Notes: generated from the sequence alone by a model not told the origin. Shown: positions 35,344 through 45,681, numbered from the stretch's first letter. The stretch: DNA of 64,000 nucleotides from Mesotoga sp. BH458_6_3_2_1 (GCF_003664995.1 NZ_JFHL01000013.1:17191-81190); one strand, 5' to 3'. Made by a program: numbers and translations.

Positions 35344-36840
35344 ATGAGGTTATCTCAGGTCATAGAACTCCTCGGCAACAGTGTTCTTCAGGTGGTGAAT
35401 CCCGGCAACATCGATCCGGAATTTGATCATATTGAGAGTGACTCAAGGGTTCTTAGAGAGAAAAACCTCTTCATATGCATCAAGGGCACGAGTTTCGATT
35501 CACATCTGATTGCGAGGGAACTTCAGAGGAAGGGCGCGGTCGCTTTGATTGCGGAAATGCCGATAGAAGACGAGGAAGTGAGTGTTCCTGTTGTTTATGT
35601 TAAGAGTTCTCGTTTTGTAGAGGCATTGCTTACCATGGAAGAGTACAGCCATCCTTACAGAAAGCTAACCACTATCGGTGTAACTGGCACAAACGGGAAG
35701 ACAACCATCACGACCCTGATCTACCATGTTCTCTCTTCATTTGAAAGAAAGGCATCATTGATAGGCACCGTAAGAAATGTTGTGGGTGAAAGTATATATT
35801 CGAACCCAAAAAACACGACTCCCGGGCCCGTTGAACTGGCGAAACTTCTCCAGCTTTCCGCCAAGATGAAGAGCGAGTATTTCATAATGGAGGTCTCTTC
35901 TCACTCGCTTTCAATGAACAGGGTAGAGGGAATGCGCTTCGATGTTGGAATAATAAGCAACGTGACCAGAGATCACCTGGATTTTCACCCCACCTTTGAC
36001 GACTACTACAGGTCTAAAATGAGGATGTTCTCTTTGTTGAAGGCAAATGGTATCGCCATCGCAAATGGTGACAAGGTGAACATTGCAGACATCCACATTG
36101 CCAGAAACAGAATCACTACTTACGGTTTTGGCGATGAGTCGGATTACAGGATCGAGAATCTGGATATTTCGCGAACGGGAATGGATTTTACGATACAAAC
36201 TCCTTACGGCTCCTCGCACAGAATATATTCGAGACTGATTGGAGAACACAATGCTTACAACATTGCGGCCGCCATTGCCGCTCTAAATTCACTTAATTAC
36301 GACCTTGATCACATAGCAAAAGCAATCTCCTCTTTTGGAGGCGTCCCTGGAAGATTCGAGTTTGTCGAGGAAGCAACTAAATACGGCTTCGATGTTGTAA
36401 TTGACTTCGCGCATACGCCAGACGCTATGGAAAAACTTCTGAAAACTGCCAGAAGGCTGACTCCGGGAAGGCTAATTCTTGTCTTTGGAGCCGGTGGTTC
36501 GGCCGACAAAGGAAAGCGGCCGTTGATGGCAGGGGTCTCTTCGAAATTCAGTGACGTGGTTATTCTAACTTCCGACGATCCAAAGCTTGATGACCCTGTA
36601 GAAATTCTCCAGGATCTTGAAAGCGGTGTGGACAAGTTCAAGCCGTATCTGGTCATTCCCGACAGACGGGAGGCAATATCAGTTGCACTTACGCTGGCGA
36701 ACCGCCAGGATATGGTTTTGATAGCCGGACGCGGTCATGAAGACTTTCAGATTCTACGCGACAGAAAGGTTCCCTTCAACGACAAACTTGTAGTGAAGGA
36801 CATACTTGAGAGTAAGTTCCGGAGGCACATTAAGAAGTGA
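35344..36840 (+). CDS. murE: UDP-N-acetylmuramyl-tripeptide synthetase MurE
   Basis: 498 residues. Mur ligase that adds the third amino acid to UDP-MurNAc-L-Ala-D-Glu. The P-loop TGTNGKTTITTL is at residues ~116-127, with the later HSL/H motifs (EVSSHSLSMNRVEG) and the C-terminal DDPKLDDPVEIL. The DNPR-type motif of meso-diaminopimelate enzymes is here DDPK, so the third residue may be lysine or ornithine rather than mDAP, as reported for Thermotoga. It is the first gene of the operon and overlaps murF by 4 bp. Confidence 0.94.
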   Translation: MRLSQVIELLGNSVLQVVNPGNIDPEFDHIESDSRVLREKNLFICIKGTSFDSHLIARELQRKGAVALIAEMPIEDEEVSVPVVYVKSSRFVEALLTMEEYSHPYRKLTTIGVTGTNGKTTITTLIYHVLSSFERKASLIGTVRNVVGESIYSNPKNTTPGPVELAKLLQLSAKMKSEYFIMEVSSHSLSMNRVEGMRFDVGIISNVTRDHLDFHPTFDDYYRSKMRMFSLLKANGIAIANGDKVNIADIHIARNRITTYGFGDESDYRIENLDISRTGMDFTIQTPYGSSHRIYSRLIGEHNAYNIAAAIAALNSLNYDLDHIAKAISSFGGVPGRFEFVEEATKYGFDVVIDFAHTPDAMEKLLKTARRLTPGRLILVFGAGGSADKGKRPLMAGVSSKFSDVVILTSDDPKLDDPVEILQDLESGVDKFKPYLVIPDRREAISVALTLANRQDMVLIAGRGHEDFQILRDRKVPFNDKLVVKDILESKFRRHIKK

Positions 36841-38162
36841 CACCGAAATCGGCGGTTGAAGAGTTTTTGATTCACACAGAAGAGAGACCGATAGTAATTG
36901 ATTCAAGAAGAGTGTCGGACGGTGATGTCTTCGTGGGGCTGGAGGGCGAACGTGTGGACGGTAACGACTTCGTTGACGAAGCCCTTTCGGCAGGAGCTTT
37001 CCTGGTCTTCGCTAATAGGTCATCTGCAAGCAGTAGAGTAATAACGGTTGACGATACTAAAGAACTATTGATGGAAGCGGCGAGAAAAGTCCTGTCTCGA
37101 GCAAAACTCAAGAGCAGGATCGGAATCACTGGTTCCAACGGGAAGACCACAACGAAGGAGATAACGGCGCATCTTCTTTCAAAACTTGGAAAGACCTTCA
37201 AAACGGCCGGTAACTTGAACACTGAAATTGGGCTGCCTTTGTCGCTACTCGAAAACAGGAGAAGGCTCCTCTCATCTCAATATGGAGTCTTCGAATTCGG
37301 GACAAGTGCTAGGGGAGACATAAAGAGACTTGTCGATCTGGTGGAACCAGATCTTTGCGTACTTCTCAACGTCGGAACTGCTCATGTGGGGAACTTCAAA
37401 CACCCAGAAGAACTGCTGCTGGAGAAGCTCTCAATATTCGATTCGAGAAGGCTTTCCAAAGCAATACTGGGAGGGTGTGATGAAAGGCTTAGAGAGTTTG
37501 CCGCCAGCTTAACGGTCGAGAAAGCCCTCTTTGGAAGAAGTGACGCCGACTTTTCCATAATTGACTTCTCATACGACGGGTGCGACACGATGCTACACTT
37601 CGACTGTCAAGGTGATCGTTTTGCCAGACTAAAAGGCGTTTGGAGCTATGGCCAGCTAATGGATCTTGGTGCCGCTTATCTTGTGACACTGTTTGCGGGC
37701 CTCCCCGAGCCTTCTATCTTCCTTAATGACTTCAGATTACCTTTCAAGGACAGATTTTCTGTCGAGACTCTCCATGGAATCACCCTGATAAGTGATTTCT
37801 ACAATAGCAGCCTCGAATCCTGGGAATCGGCATTGCTATCGATTGAGAAACTCCGGCACTTAAGGAAGATCGCGGTTGCAGGTTCAATACTAGAACAGGG
37901 TAAAGAGGAGACGCGAACTCATGAGAAACTTGGAAAGCTCTTGAAGAGTTTCGACAAAACGGTCCTGTTCAATCAGGACAAAGCAATCGAAGGGGCTTCA
38001 AAGAATATTGAGCCTTCCCTGGTGAGCAGCGAAATTAAGGAAGTGGCTTCCTGGCTACAAAGAAACGTCATGCCAGGAGATCTGATCTTCTTCAAAGCCT
38101 CAAGAGCAGTAGCTCTGGAGAGAGTTTACGAATCATTTCTGGAGCTGATTCGAAATGCCTAA
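36837..38162 (+). CDS. murF: UDP-MurNAc-tripeptide D-Ala-D-Ala ligase MurF
   Basis: 441 residues from GTG. It ligates D-Ala-D-Ala to the tripeptide precursor. The P-loop ITGSNGKTTTKEI lies near residues 97-109. NLNTEIGLPLSLL, NVGTAHVGNF and the C-terminal domain fit the family. It overlaps murE and mraY by a few bases. Confidence 0.94.
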   Translation: MTPKSAVEEFLIHTEERPIVIDSRRVSDGDVFVGLEGERVDGNDFVDEALSAGAFLVFANRSSASSRVITVDDTKELLMEAARKVLSRAKLKSRIGITGSNGKTTTKEITAHLLSKLGKTFKTAGNLNTEIGLPLSLLENRRRLLSSQYGVFEFGTSARGDIKRLVDLVEPDLCVLLNVGTAHVGNFKHPEELLLEKLSIFDSRRLSKAILGGCDERLREFAASLTVEKALFGRSDADFSIIDFSYDGCDTMLHFDCQGDRFARLKGVWSYGQLMDLGAAYLVTLFAGLPEPSIFLNDFRLPFKDRFSVETLHGITLISDFYNSSLESWESALLSIEKLRHLRKIAVAGSILEQGKEETRTHEKLGKLLKSFDKTVLFNQDKAIEGASKNIEPSLVSSEIKEVASWLQRNVMPGDLIFFKASRAVALERVYESFLELIRNA

Positions 38163-39081
38163 AGAAGCCTTCTCCTTTCTTCTGACCTTCCTGTTGAGCG
38201 CACTTGCCATCGAACCCTTCAAGAGATACCAGCGAAGGAAGAGGATCGGTCAATATATTCGAGAGGAAGGGCCGGATCTTCACAATTACAAAACCGGAAC
38301 GCCCACGGCGGCGGGGATCATTCTCCTTCCCATCGCGCTCGCTGTAGCTTTGATCTTTTCCTTCAGAGTCGAGATCCTGATCGTGATACTCTCCGGCGTG
38401 CTCTTTGGCATTATTGGACTTGTAGACGACCTTTCGAAGATCGTTAAGAAGAACGCGTCTGGCCTGAGCGGCAGAAAGAAACTACTGCTGCAGTTGTTGT
38501 CGGCCTCTATAATTGTCTTTCTTATCCAGCTTGTCAATCCGCACACTTACATGGCGCTTCCGCTTCTCGGGAAGATTGACTTCGGTTTTGCCTACTATCC
38601 TATCTCGGCAGTAATAATAGCTGGAATGAGCAATGCAGTTAACCTCTCTGATGGAGTTGACGGACTTGCCGGTTCGATGTTTATTTTCTCACTTGCTCCG
38701 ATGCTCATGCTTCCTGTCTGGCAAAACGGAATAATCGCACCGATTTGCGGTGCTCTCGCAGGGTTTCTATGGCACAACTGGTTTCCAGCCACTGTTTTTA
38801 TGGGAGATACCGGATCGATAGGATTGGGTGGAATGATAGCTGTCATGTTTTCCGTGGACGGCCGGGAAGGCTATCTCCTCTTCTTTGGCATGATGTTCCT
38901 TGTCGAGATGTTCAGCGTCATCATCCAAGTTTTTTCCTTTAAAATCTTTGGAAAGAGGGTGTTCAAAATGTCTCCCATACACCATCACTTCGAACTTTCA
39001 AACTGGAAAGAAAGTAAAATTGCCTTCAGATTTTCGTTGATCGCTTTCATTGGAGCAGTCTTTGGACTGCTCACCTGGTAG
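38155..39081 (+). CDS. mraY: Phospho-MurNAc-pentapeptide transferase MraY
   Basis: 308 residues with about ten transmembrane helices. It moves phospho-MurNAc-pentapeptide to undecaprenyl phosphate to make lipid I. Catalytic-site motifs are visible: GLVDDLSKIVKK (tandem Asp), NAVNLSDGVDGLA, MGDTGSIGLGG, and the MraY-specific MSPIHHHFEL. Slightly shorter than the E. coli enzyme (360). Confidence 0.95.
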   Translation: MPKEAFSFLLTFLLSALAIEPFKRYQRRKRIGQYIREEGPDLHNYKTGTPTAAGIILLPIALAVALIFSFRVEILIVILSGVLFGIIGLVDDLSKIVKKNASGLSGRKKLLLQLLSASIIVFLIQLVNPHTYMALPLLGKIDFGFAYYPISAVIIAGMSNAVNLSDGVDGLAGSMFIFSLAPMLMLPVWQNGIIAPICGALAGFLWHNWFPATVFMGDTGSIGLGGMIAVMFSVDGREGYLLFFGMMFLVEMFSVIIQVFSFKIFGKRVFKMSPIHHHFELSNWKESKIAFRFSLIAFIGAVFGLLTW

Positions 39082-39090
39082 GTGCGTTTG

Positions 39091-40416
39091 ATGCTGAAAG
39101 GTAAGATCGGGTTCGTGGGATTCGGGATATCTAATCAGAAGCTCCTAACTACTTTTGTTGAACAAAGGGATCCACTAGCTCTGTTTGTTTCCGACAGTGG
39201 CACTATAGTGCCAGAAGCAAAGACGCTCATGAAAGAACATTCTATAGAATTTGAAGAGGATGGGCATACAGATAAGCTGTATGAGTGCGATTCTTTCATC
39301 GTTTCACCCGGCGTTTCACCCTTTTCCGAAGTTGGCAGTAGAATAATCAACTCGGGCAAGTACTTTACGACCGAGCTTGAAGTCTCTCTAGACAGACTGT
39401 GGTCGAAGCCCAGGGGAACCGTGATAGGTATTACCGGAACAAATGGAAAATCTACAACCGTAACTATGTTAAACCACATCATCTCCGGAAAGAGACGAAA
39501 GGTCTTTCAGGGAGGAAATCTGGGAGATCCTCTTGCCGGAATTGCAGGCGAAGACTTCGATTACTACGTTCTCGAAGTCAGTTCATTTCAGCTTAGATGG
39601 TTTGCAGAGGAGCAGAAGCGTTTTCATCTCTCTGCGATCATAAATCTGGGAGAAGACCATCTCGACTACCATAAAGGCATCGATGATTACTTCAAATCCA
39701 AGCTCCGGCTTGCAAAAATGACCGAGGGTGTGACTCTTCTTCCAGAGAGAATTCTAGATAGTCATAAAGAGTCTCTTGCCGGCTGCAAGCTTCGATTGTT
39801 TTCGATGTCGGACTCGGGAGACGATACTTTCGACAGGGAAAACTTGAGAATCTCCGGTGCAGAGTTCAAGACGGCAGATCTTCCATACCTCGGTCTACAT
39901 AACTTCGAGAATACACTGGTAGTTCTGATGATCTCACAACTCATCGGCCTATCGGCCGAAGATGTTTTCCAAGAGCTGAAAAGCTACTCTTTTCTCTCTC
40001 ACAGGCTCGAGCTAGTAAGAGAGTTTGAAGGTGTGAAGTACTACGACGATTCGAAGGCGACCAACGCCCACGCAGTCAGTGCCGCTCTGAGAAATTTCGA
40101 ACTGTCGAAAACAATTCTGATTCTCGGGGGTCAGGAGAAAGATGAGACATATGTCGAGTTGATCGAACAGTTAGGTCAACTGAAACACGTTGTCATGATG
40201 GGAACCTCAATGAGGACATTATCTGCTAAACTTCAAATGAGGGGAATCCCCTTTTCTGATGCGGGGAACATGGCCGACGCAGTTTCCATAAGCAAACGGA
40301 TTTCCCAAGACGGCGATTGCGTGGTTCTGAGCCCGGCAGGGTCTAGCTTCGATCTTTACAGGAATTACGGAGAGAGAGGTAATCATTTCAGAGAGATTGT
40401 AAACGCATTGGAGTGA
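39091..40416 (+). CDS. murD: UDP-MurNAc-L-alanine D-glutamate ligase MurD
   Basis: 441 residues. It adds D-Glu to UDP-MurNAc-L-Ala. The P-loop GITGTNGKSTTVTM, LGEDHLDYHKG and DDSKATNAHAVSAAL are typical. ATG 39091 follows TAGGTG and is preferred over GTG 39082. It overlaps ftsW or ends 2 bases before it, depending on the ftsW start. Confidence 0.94.
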   Translation: MLKGKIGFVGFGISNQKLLTTFVEQRDPLALFVSDSGTIVPEAKTLMKEHSIEFEEDGHTDKLYECDSFIVSPGVSPFSEVGSRIINSGKYFTTELEVSLDRLWSKPRGTVIGITGTNGKSTTVTMLNHIISGKRRKVFQGGNLGDPLAGIAGEDFDYYVLEVSSFQLRWFAEEQKRFHLSAIINLGEDHLDYHKGIDDYFKSKLRLAKMTEGVTLLPERILDSHKESLAGCKLRLFSMSDSGDDTFDRENLRISGAEFKTADLPYLGLHNFENTLVVLMISQLIGLSAEDVFQELKSYSFLSHRLELVREFEGVKYYDDSKATNAHAVSAALRNFELSKTILILGGQEKDETYVELIEQLGQLKHVVMMGTSMRTLSAKLQMRGIPFSDAGNMADAVSISKRISQDGDCVVLSPAGSSFDLYRNYGERGNHFREIVNALE

Positions 40417-40418
40417 TC

Positions 40419-41528
40419 ATGAAGAGAACGTATCTAATGCTGGCGCTGTATTCAAGTGTCTTCATTATATTTGGACTAGTCTTCATTTACAGCGCCGGAA
40501 TAAGCATGGAGGCGAGGCATCCCGGAGTAACTGCTTCTGAGTTTCTTGAGAGGCAGCTGATTGCCTTTGCTATAGGGCTCGCGGGTGCGCTGATAATTAT
40601 TTATATGAAGGGCTCCTGGCACTTCAAGAGAGCCTTCACAGTTTACTATCCACTTACGCTAATACTGCTTGTCGCCGTTCTCTTTTTTGCCGACAGGGGT
40701 GGTTCACACAGGTGGATAGATATCGGAAGCTTTTCTCTCCAGATTTCGGAGTTTGCAAAGATCTCTCTGTTGATCGTACTCGCTAAATACTTCGGAGGAC
40801 TTAAGAAGAGAAATTTTCTTAACACTTTCCTGATTCCGCTTGGAATTCTTGCTCCACTTGCAATGCTCGTCTTCATCGAACCGGACCTCTCGACCACGGG
40901 CATCATGGTTGCGATAACACTTGTAATGATGATAATCGGCGGGATCAAAATGCGATACATAGGTCTTGCGTTGATCTTCGTAGTTATTCTGCTTCTTGTT
41001 CTCTACAGCGGTGGATTCATAGAAGAATATCAGATTCAGAGAATAACTTCATTTTTGTCCTCCTTTACTGGCGAGGAACATGAACAGGTTTCGTACTCGC
41101 TGATGGCAATCTCTTCCGGCGGACTCACAGGCAAGGGGCTTGGAATGGGGCTGGTCAAGTACTACCTTCCGGTTAGTTACTCCGACTTCATATTTGCAGT
41201 CATTGGAGAGGAGCTCGGCCTAATTGGCCTGCTTGTGCTGATGCTTGCATATGTGGGCTTCATAAGGGAGCTCATCGTCGCTGGACTGAGGGGCTCGACC
41301 GCTCTCGAAGGCAAACTCTACATAGTCGGATTCGCTCTTTACATAATGATCCAGGCAACCATCAACATAGCTGTCAATCTCGGCCTTTTCCCGGCAACCG
41401 GTGTTACCCTGCCATTTGTAAGCTCCGGCGGTTCTTCGATCATGTCCTTGATGATCGGATACGGTCTGGTCTTCTCCATACTCATCGAATCGGAAGAAGA
41501 AAAGGAAAAAGAGAATGCAAAAGCTTAA
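40419..41528 (+). CDS. ftsW: SEDS peptidoglycan glycosyltransferase FtsW/RodA
   Basis: About 369 residues, ten transmembrane helices. SEDS proteins polymerise lipid II glycan chains. Visible: GSHRWIDIGSFSLQISEFAK, FIEPDLSTTG, and the C-terminal FVSSGGSSIM. Position between murD and murG supports FtsW rather than RodA. Either GTG 40413 or ATG 40419 could be the start; GGAGTGAT overlaps this region. Confidence 0.93.
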   Translation: MKRTYLMLALYSSVFIIFGLVFIYSAGISMEARHPGVTASEFLERQLIAFAIGLAGALIIIYMKGSWHFKRAFTVYYPLTLILLVAVLFFADRGGSHRWIDIGSFSLQISEFAKISLLIVLAKYFGGLKKRNFLNTFLIPLGILAPLAMLVFIEPDLSTTGIMVAITLVMMIIGGIKMRYIGLALIFVVILLLVLYSGGFIEEYQIQRITSFLSSFTGEEHEQVSYSLMAISSGGLTGKGLGMGLVKYYLPVSYSDFIFAVIGEELGLIGLLVLMLAYVGFIRELIVAGLRGSTALEGKLYIVGFALYIMIQATINIAVNLGLFPATGVTLPFVSSGGSSIMSLMIGYGLVFSILIESEEEKEKENAKA

Positions 41529-42585
41529 GGTAGCTTTTTGCGGCGGTGGAACCGGTGGTCATTACTATCCTGCCGTCTCGATCTTGCAGGAGCTAAAAAG
41601 GCTAAGGGAAATCGATCTTCTGTACTTCACTGTCTCTGGAAAGATAGACGACAGGAGCGTTGGAAAGGACTTTCCGGAGGCAAAGATAGTCCCTCTGGAG
41701 CTGACGGGTCTTAAGAGGCCTCTGTACAGCCCGGCGAATGCGGGGATACTCTTTTCTCACTTAAAGACCGAGAGATCGGTAAGAGAACGCCTGGCCGAAT
41801 TCTCACCGGATTTCCTGTTTTCGACGGGAGGCTATGTTTCCTATCCAGTTGTCAAAGCCTCGCATAAACTGGGGATACCTGTGTACATTCACGAACAGAA
41901 TTCAGTAGTGGGAATAGCAAATAAGAGTCTTGCGAGGTATGCAAGGCTATTGTTCATATCATTTGAGGAGAGCCGTAGTAAGCTCGAAATCCCGGCAGAA
42001 AGGATCATATTATCGGGTAACCCGGTGAGAGAGGCAAAATCAACGAAGAGTGAAGTAATGAAGAGATTCAATCTGGCAGAGGAAAGTCCTTTCATAGTCG
42101 TGCTGGGTGGAAGTCTTGGATCGGAAGTGGTAAATAGCGTTCTAGAAAAGTTTTACAGCGAAATTGAAGGGAGCGGTGACAGATTAACTTTCCTCCATTC
42201 TACAGGTGACGATAACTGGGCCCTCTCTCTTAATAGATTCCCATTTGTTCGCTCATTTTCTTATATAGAGGACCTCACAGACGCAATAGCCTGCGCCGAT
42301 CTTGTCGTGTCAAGGGGAGGAGCAACTACTATCGCAGAGCTACAGTATTTTGGAAGAAAGGGTATAATAATACCGTGGCCCGGTGCCGCAGAAAATCACC
42401 AATTTCACAACGCTCGCTCGCTGGAAAGAGTTGGATTGGGTTATGTTATACTGGAAGAGAATTTGACCTCCACAGCTTTGAGCATTGCAATAAGAGAAAT
42501 GTTGCAAAGAGAGACCTGTTACAAACCTCCAAGAAGACCAGTTGAAATTATTTTGGATAATATACTCCGGGAGGAATCGATTTGA
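41515..42585 (+). CDS. murG: UDP-GlcNAc:lipid I N-acetylglucosaminyltransferase MurG
   Basis: 356 residues. It converts lipid I to lipid II at the inner membrane face. GT-B fold with N-terminal CGGGTGGHYYPA, GGYVSYPV, IHEQNSVVGIANK, and the UDP-GlcNAc-binding VVSRGGATTIAEL then PGAAENHQFHNA. It overlaps ftsW by 14 bp. Confidence 0.96.
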   Translation: MQKLKVAFCGGGTGGHYYPAVSILQELKRLREIDLLYFTVSGKIDDRSVGKDFPEAKIVPLELTGLKRPLYSPANAGILFSHLKTERSVRERLAEFSPDFLFSTGGYVSYPVVKASHKLGIPVYIHEQNSVVGIANKSLARYARLLFISFEESRSKLEIPAERIILSGNPVREAKSTKSEVMKRFNLAEESPFIVVLGGSLGSEVVNSVLEKFYSEIEGSGDRLTFLHSTGDDNWALSLNRFPFVRSFSYIEDLTDAIACADLVVSRGGATTIAELQYFGRKGIIIPWPGAAENHQFHNARSLERVGLGYVILEENLTSTALSIAIREMLQRETCYKPPRRPVEIILDNILREESI

Positions 42586-43925
42586 AATATCATTTTATTG
42601 GCATTGGCGGAATTGGAATGAGCGGTCTGGCAATGCACTTAGCATCTGAGGGTAACCAGGTTTACGGATCGAATTACGAAGAAAACGAAAGGGTAGACTA
42701 CCTTCGCTCGAAAGGCATAAATATCTTCATTGGCCATTCTTATGAGAACTTCGAAAAACCCGATGTGGTGGTGAGAACCACTGCCATTAAGCAGGGAAAC
42801 CCGGAGCTGGTTAGGGCTATGTCGGAAGGTGTACCTACTATATACAGAATGGAGCTGCTCAAGAACCTTCTTTCGAGAAACACTTCTCTTTGTGTAACCG
42901 GGACCGATGGAAAGACGACTACTACAGCTATGATTTCAAAAATTCTTGTCGACTCCGGAAGAGACCCCACGGTTTTGCTTGGTGGAATAAATCCTCTCTT
43001 GAGCGATGGAAACTACAGAAAGGGCGAGGGTCTTATCGTAAGTGAGCTGGATGAGAGCGACGGTTTCTTTGCTTCATTTAAGCCAGACTACGCGATAATC
43101 ACCAACGTACGGGGCGATCACCTCGAACACTACGATAACTCGTTCGACAATCTCAAGAATCACTTCAAGTACTTTGCCAGAGGAGTCGAAAATATGTTGG
43201 TTACGAATGCCGATGATTCTGTTTCTGAAAGGATTTTCAAAGGCTCTCTAACCTTCGGAAGAGACAGAGGCGATTATCGCTTCTCCGACAGAGCGACGGG
43301 AATAATGAATCAGACTTTCAGGTGCTGGAAGGGAGATACCGATCTCGGACTCTTCAAGCTCATGATTCCAGGTGAATACAACGCTTACAATGCAACTGCA
43401 GCAGTTGCTCTTGCACACGAAATGGGAGTTCCAATTGAATCGATAAAGAACTCCTTGGAGTCATATAGGTCGGTTGACAGAAGGTTCACTTTTAGGGGTC
43501 TCGATGATTTCAGAAACCTCTTTTTCTTTGATGACTACGCTCATACTCCGGACGAAATAAGCAGTACCATTCGAGGCGCTCGCGAATTCTTCCCCGGTAA
43601 GAACGTTGTAGTGGTCTTTCAGCCACATAGATATTCGAGATTGGTCAGGGAAAACGGTCGGTTTGCGATGTCACTTAAGGATGCAACCGAGGTCTGTGTA
43701 TACAAGCTCTACGAAGCTTATGAAAAGGGGCAGTATGCAATAGACGAGACAGAGGTCTTGAAAGGTTTGAGTAGCTACGGTGTTCCGGCTGTACATGCCG
43801 TAAACTACTCGGAGATACTCGAATGGCTGGAAAAGAAAAGAGATGCCGTCATCCTCTTTCTCGGCGCGGGCGACATCACCGAAGCGTCAAAAATGAGCGC
43901 TCTCAAACTTTGCGAAGCACATTAG
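42582..43925 (+). CDS. murC: UDP-MurNAc L-alanine ligase MurC
   Basis: 447 residues from TTG overlapping murG by 4 bp. It adds L-Ala to UDP-MurNAc, the first peptide step. FIGIGGIGMSGLA (UDP-binding), the P-loop VTGTDGKTTTTAM (Asp where most Mur ligases have Asn/His), DDYAHTPDEI and FQPHRYSR are visible. It is the last operon gene and overlaps the convergent radical SAM gene by 23 bp. murB and ftsQAZ are not here. Confidence 0.95.
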   Translation: MKYHFIGIGGIGMSGLAMHLASEGNQVYGSNYEENERVDYLRSKGINIFIGHSYENFEKPDVVVRTTAIKQGNPELVRAMSEGVPTIYRMELLKNLLSRNTSLCVTGTDGKTTTTAMISKILVDSGRDPTVLLGGINPLLSDGNYRKGEGLIVSELDESDGFFASFKPDYAIITNVRGDHLEHYDNSFDNLKNHFKYFARGVENMLVTNADDSVSERIFKGSLTFGRDRGDYRFSDRATGIMNQTFRCWKGDTDLGLFKLMIPGEYNAYNATAAVALAHEMGVPIESIKNSLESYRSVDRRFTFRGLDDFRNLFFFDDYAHTPDEISSTIRGAREFFPGKNVVVVFQPHRYSRLVRENGRFAMSLKDATEVCVYKLYEAYEKGQYAIDETEVLKGLSSYGVPAVHAVNYSEILEWLEKKRDAVILFLGAGDITEASKMSALKLCEAH

Positions 43926-45681
43926 AGACGTTTAGAGTCTGACAGACGGCGCAGCCGGTACAGCCTTCCCACCTGCAGTCTCCGGTAGTCTCTTCCCGTA
44001 GTGCCTTTTCGTATTCTTCAATTAGAAACTCCTTAGAGATTCCAGTGGAAATGTGTTCCCATGGAAGCTCTTCATGTGTATCGTAGCCTCTCATATAATC
44101 ATCTACATCGATTTCCTCAGCCCGAAAGGCTTCGTGCCATATTGCGGCATCAAACTCCTCGTTCCATTCGTCGAAGATTGCGCCCAATCTGTAGGCCTTC
44201 AATATCGCTTTGCCGACCTCTCTGTTCCCTCTGCTGAGAACACCTTCGATTGTACTGCTAGATGGATCGTGACTGCTAAGCTGGATCCCTCTTCCAGAAA
44301 GCCTCTTAAGAATGCCAAGTCTTCTTGCCGCTTCAACTTCGCCTATCTGTTGTGCAAACTGGAACGGTGTGTGAGCCTTTGGAATGAAGATTGCGGCCGA
44401 AACTGAGACTTCTCTGAAACCAACGGCTTTGACCCGCCTCGCCAACCTGACTATCTCTTCAAGATCCTCATCTCTTTCGGTCGGAAGTCCTATCATGAAA
44501 TAGAGTTTGACTCTCTGCCAGCCGTTATTCCTCGCCGCTTTAACGGTAGACATAAGATCGTCTTCCGATACGTTCTTGTTGATCACGTTTCTCAGTCTTT
44601 GAGAACCTGCCTCGGGTGCGAAAGTCAAACCGGTCTTCCTTATCGAAGCTATCTTAGAAGCGATCTCCACTCCGAAAGAATCTATGCGCGTGCTCGGCAG
44701 AGAGAGGGCGACCCTTTGGGGTTGGAGCAAAGGCAATATCTCTTCAGTTAAGAGATCTATGGAAGAGTGATCCATAGTCGACAACGAGAGAAAGGAGATT
44801 TCTTCATACCCAGTCTGCTCCAGGACCTTCCGCACAGACCGTCTTATTTCCTCCACTCCACGCTCCCTGACAGGCCTGTAGATCATTCCCGCCTGGCAGA
44901 ATCTGCACCCGCGATTGCAGCCGCGCATTACCTCAAACACCGCTCTATCGTGGACTGTTCGCATGTATGGAACGAGAGGATTGCTGTCCATCTCGTAGTC
45001 TGAAAGATCTCCAATTACAGCCTTAACTGTCGCCTTCTTCCCTACTGAGGGCACGTAGACTCCCTGAACTTGCGAAAGCAACTGGAGTAGCTCGCTTCTT
45101 CTCCCGGATTTCAAAAGGTAGATGTTTTCCTTCACCACGTTGCAAAGAATCGGGGTTACTGCCTCTCCATCGCCAATTACGAAGGCGTCGAAGTAGTCGG
45201 CCATAGGCTCGGGATTTGTCGAGCAAGGCCCGCCGCCCAGCACTATGGGTTCGGTAGTTCTCTCTTTCTGGAGAAGGGGAATATCTGCAAGATCGAGAAC
45301 TGCGAGAACATTGCTGTAGCAAAGTTCGTACTGAAGAGTTATTCCCAGGATATCGAAGTCGATTGCCGGGGTGTATGTCTCCAAAGAAAAAAGAGGGATC
45401 TCGGCGTCGCGCATTTCACCTATCATATCCTTCCAGGGAAGATACGCTCTTTCAGCATAGAACCCATCGACTACGTTGAGTTCTTTATAAAGTATCTTGA
45501 GCCCCAGATGGGACATACCGACTTCATATGTATCGGGAAAGGCAAGAAGAATCCTCAACTTCTCTGCGGGATTCTTCATTACCCTGTTCAGCTCCTTGCC
45601 GATATAGCGACTGGGTTTGCTGACTCTGTTGAGGACTCCCGAAGAGACGAGCCACTTCCTCATTCGCTCTGGACTGTTCAT
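43903..45681 (-). CDS. B12-binding/radical SAM family protein, TIGR03960-like
   Basis: 592 residues. Residues ~30-200 look like a B12-binding-type fold (LLAFPDTYEVGMSHLGLKIL, VLGGGPCSTNPEP). The radical SAM cluster motif is RGCNRGCRFCQAG near residue 255, with GSQRLRNVINK later. The C-terminus has a cysteine cluster (CRWEGCTGCAVC) that could bind a further iron-sulfur centre. The family is widespread and of unknown function. Its ATG overlaps the M42 peptidase stop by 1 base. Confidence 0.88.
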   Translation of the reverse strand: MNSPERMRKWLVSSGVLNRVSKPSRYIGKELNRVMKNPAEKLRILLAFPDTYEVGMSHLGLKILYKELNVVDGFYAERAYLPWKDMIGEMRDAEIPLFSLETYTPAIDFDILGITLQYELCYSNVLAVLDLADIPLLQKERTTEPIVLGGGPCSTNPEPMADYFDAFVIGDGEAVTPILCNVVKENIYLLKSGRRSELLQLLSQVQGVYVPSVGKKATVKAVIGDLSDYEMDSNPLVPYMRTVHDRAVFEVMRGCNRGCRFCQAGMIYRPVRERGVEEIRRSVRKVLEQTGYEEISFLSLSTMDHSSIDLLTEEILPLLQPQRVALSLPSTRIDSFGVEIASKIASIRKTGLTFAPEAGSQRLRNVINKNVSEDDLMSTVKAARNNGWQRVKLYFMIGLPTERDEDLEEIVRLARRVKAVGFREVSVSAAIFIPKAHTPFQFAQQIGEVEAARRLGILKRLSGRGIQLSSHDPSSSTIEGVLSRGNREVGKAILKAYRLGAIFDEWNEEFDAAIWHEAFRAEEIDVDDYMRGYDTHEELPWEHISTGISKEFLIEEYEKALREETTGDCRWEGCTGCAVCQTLNVSNVLRKV

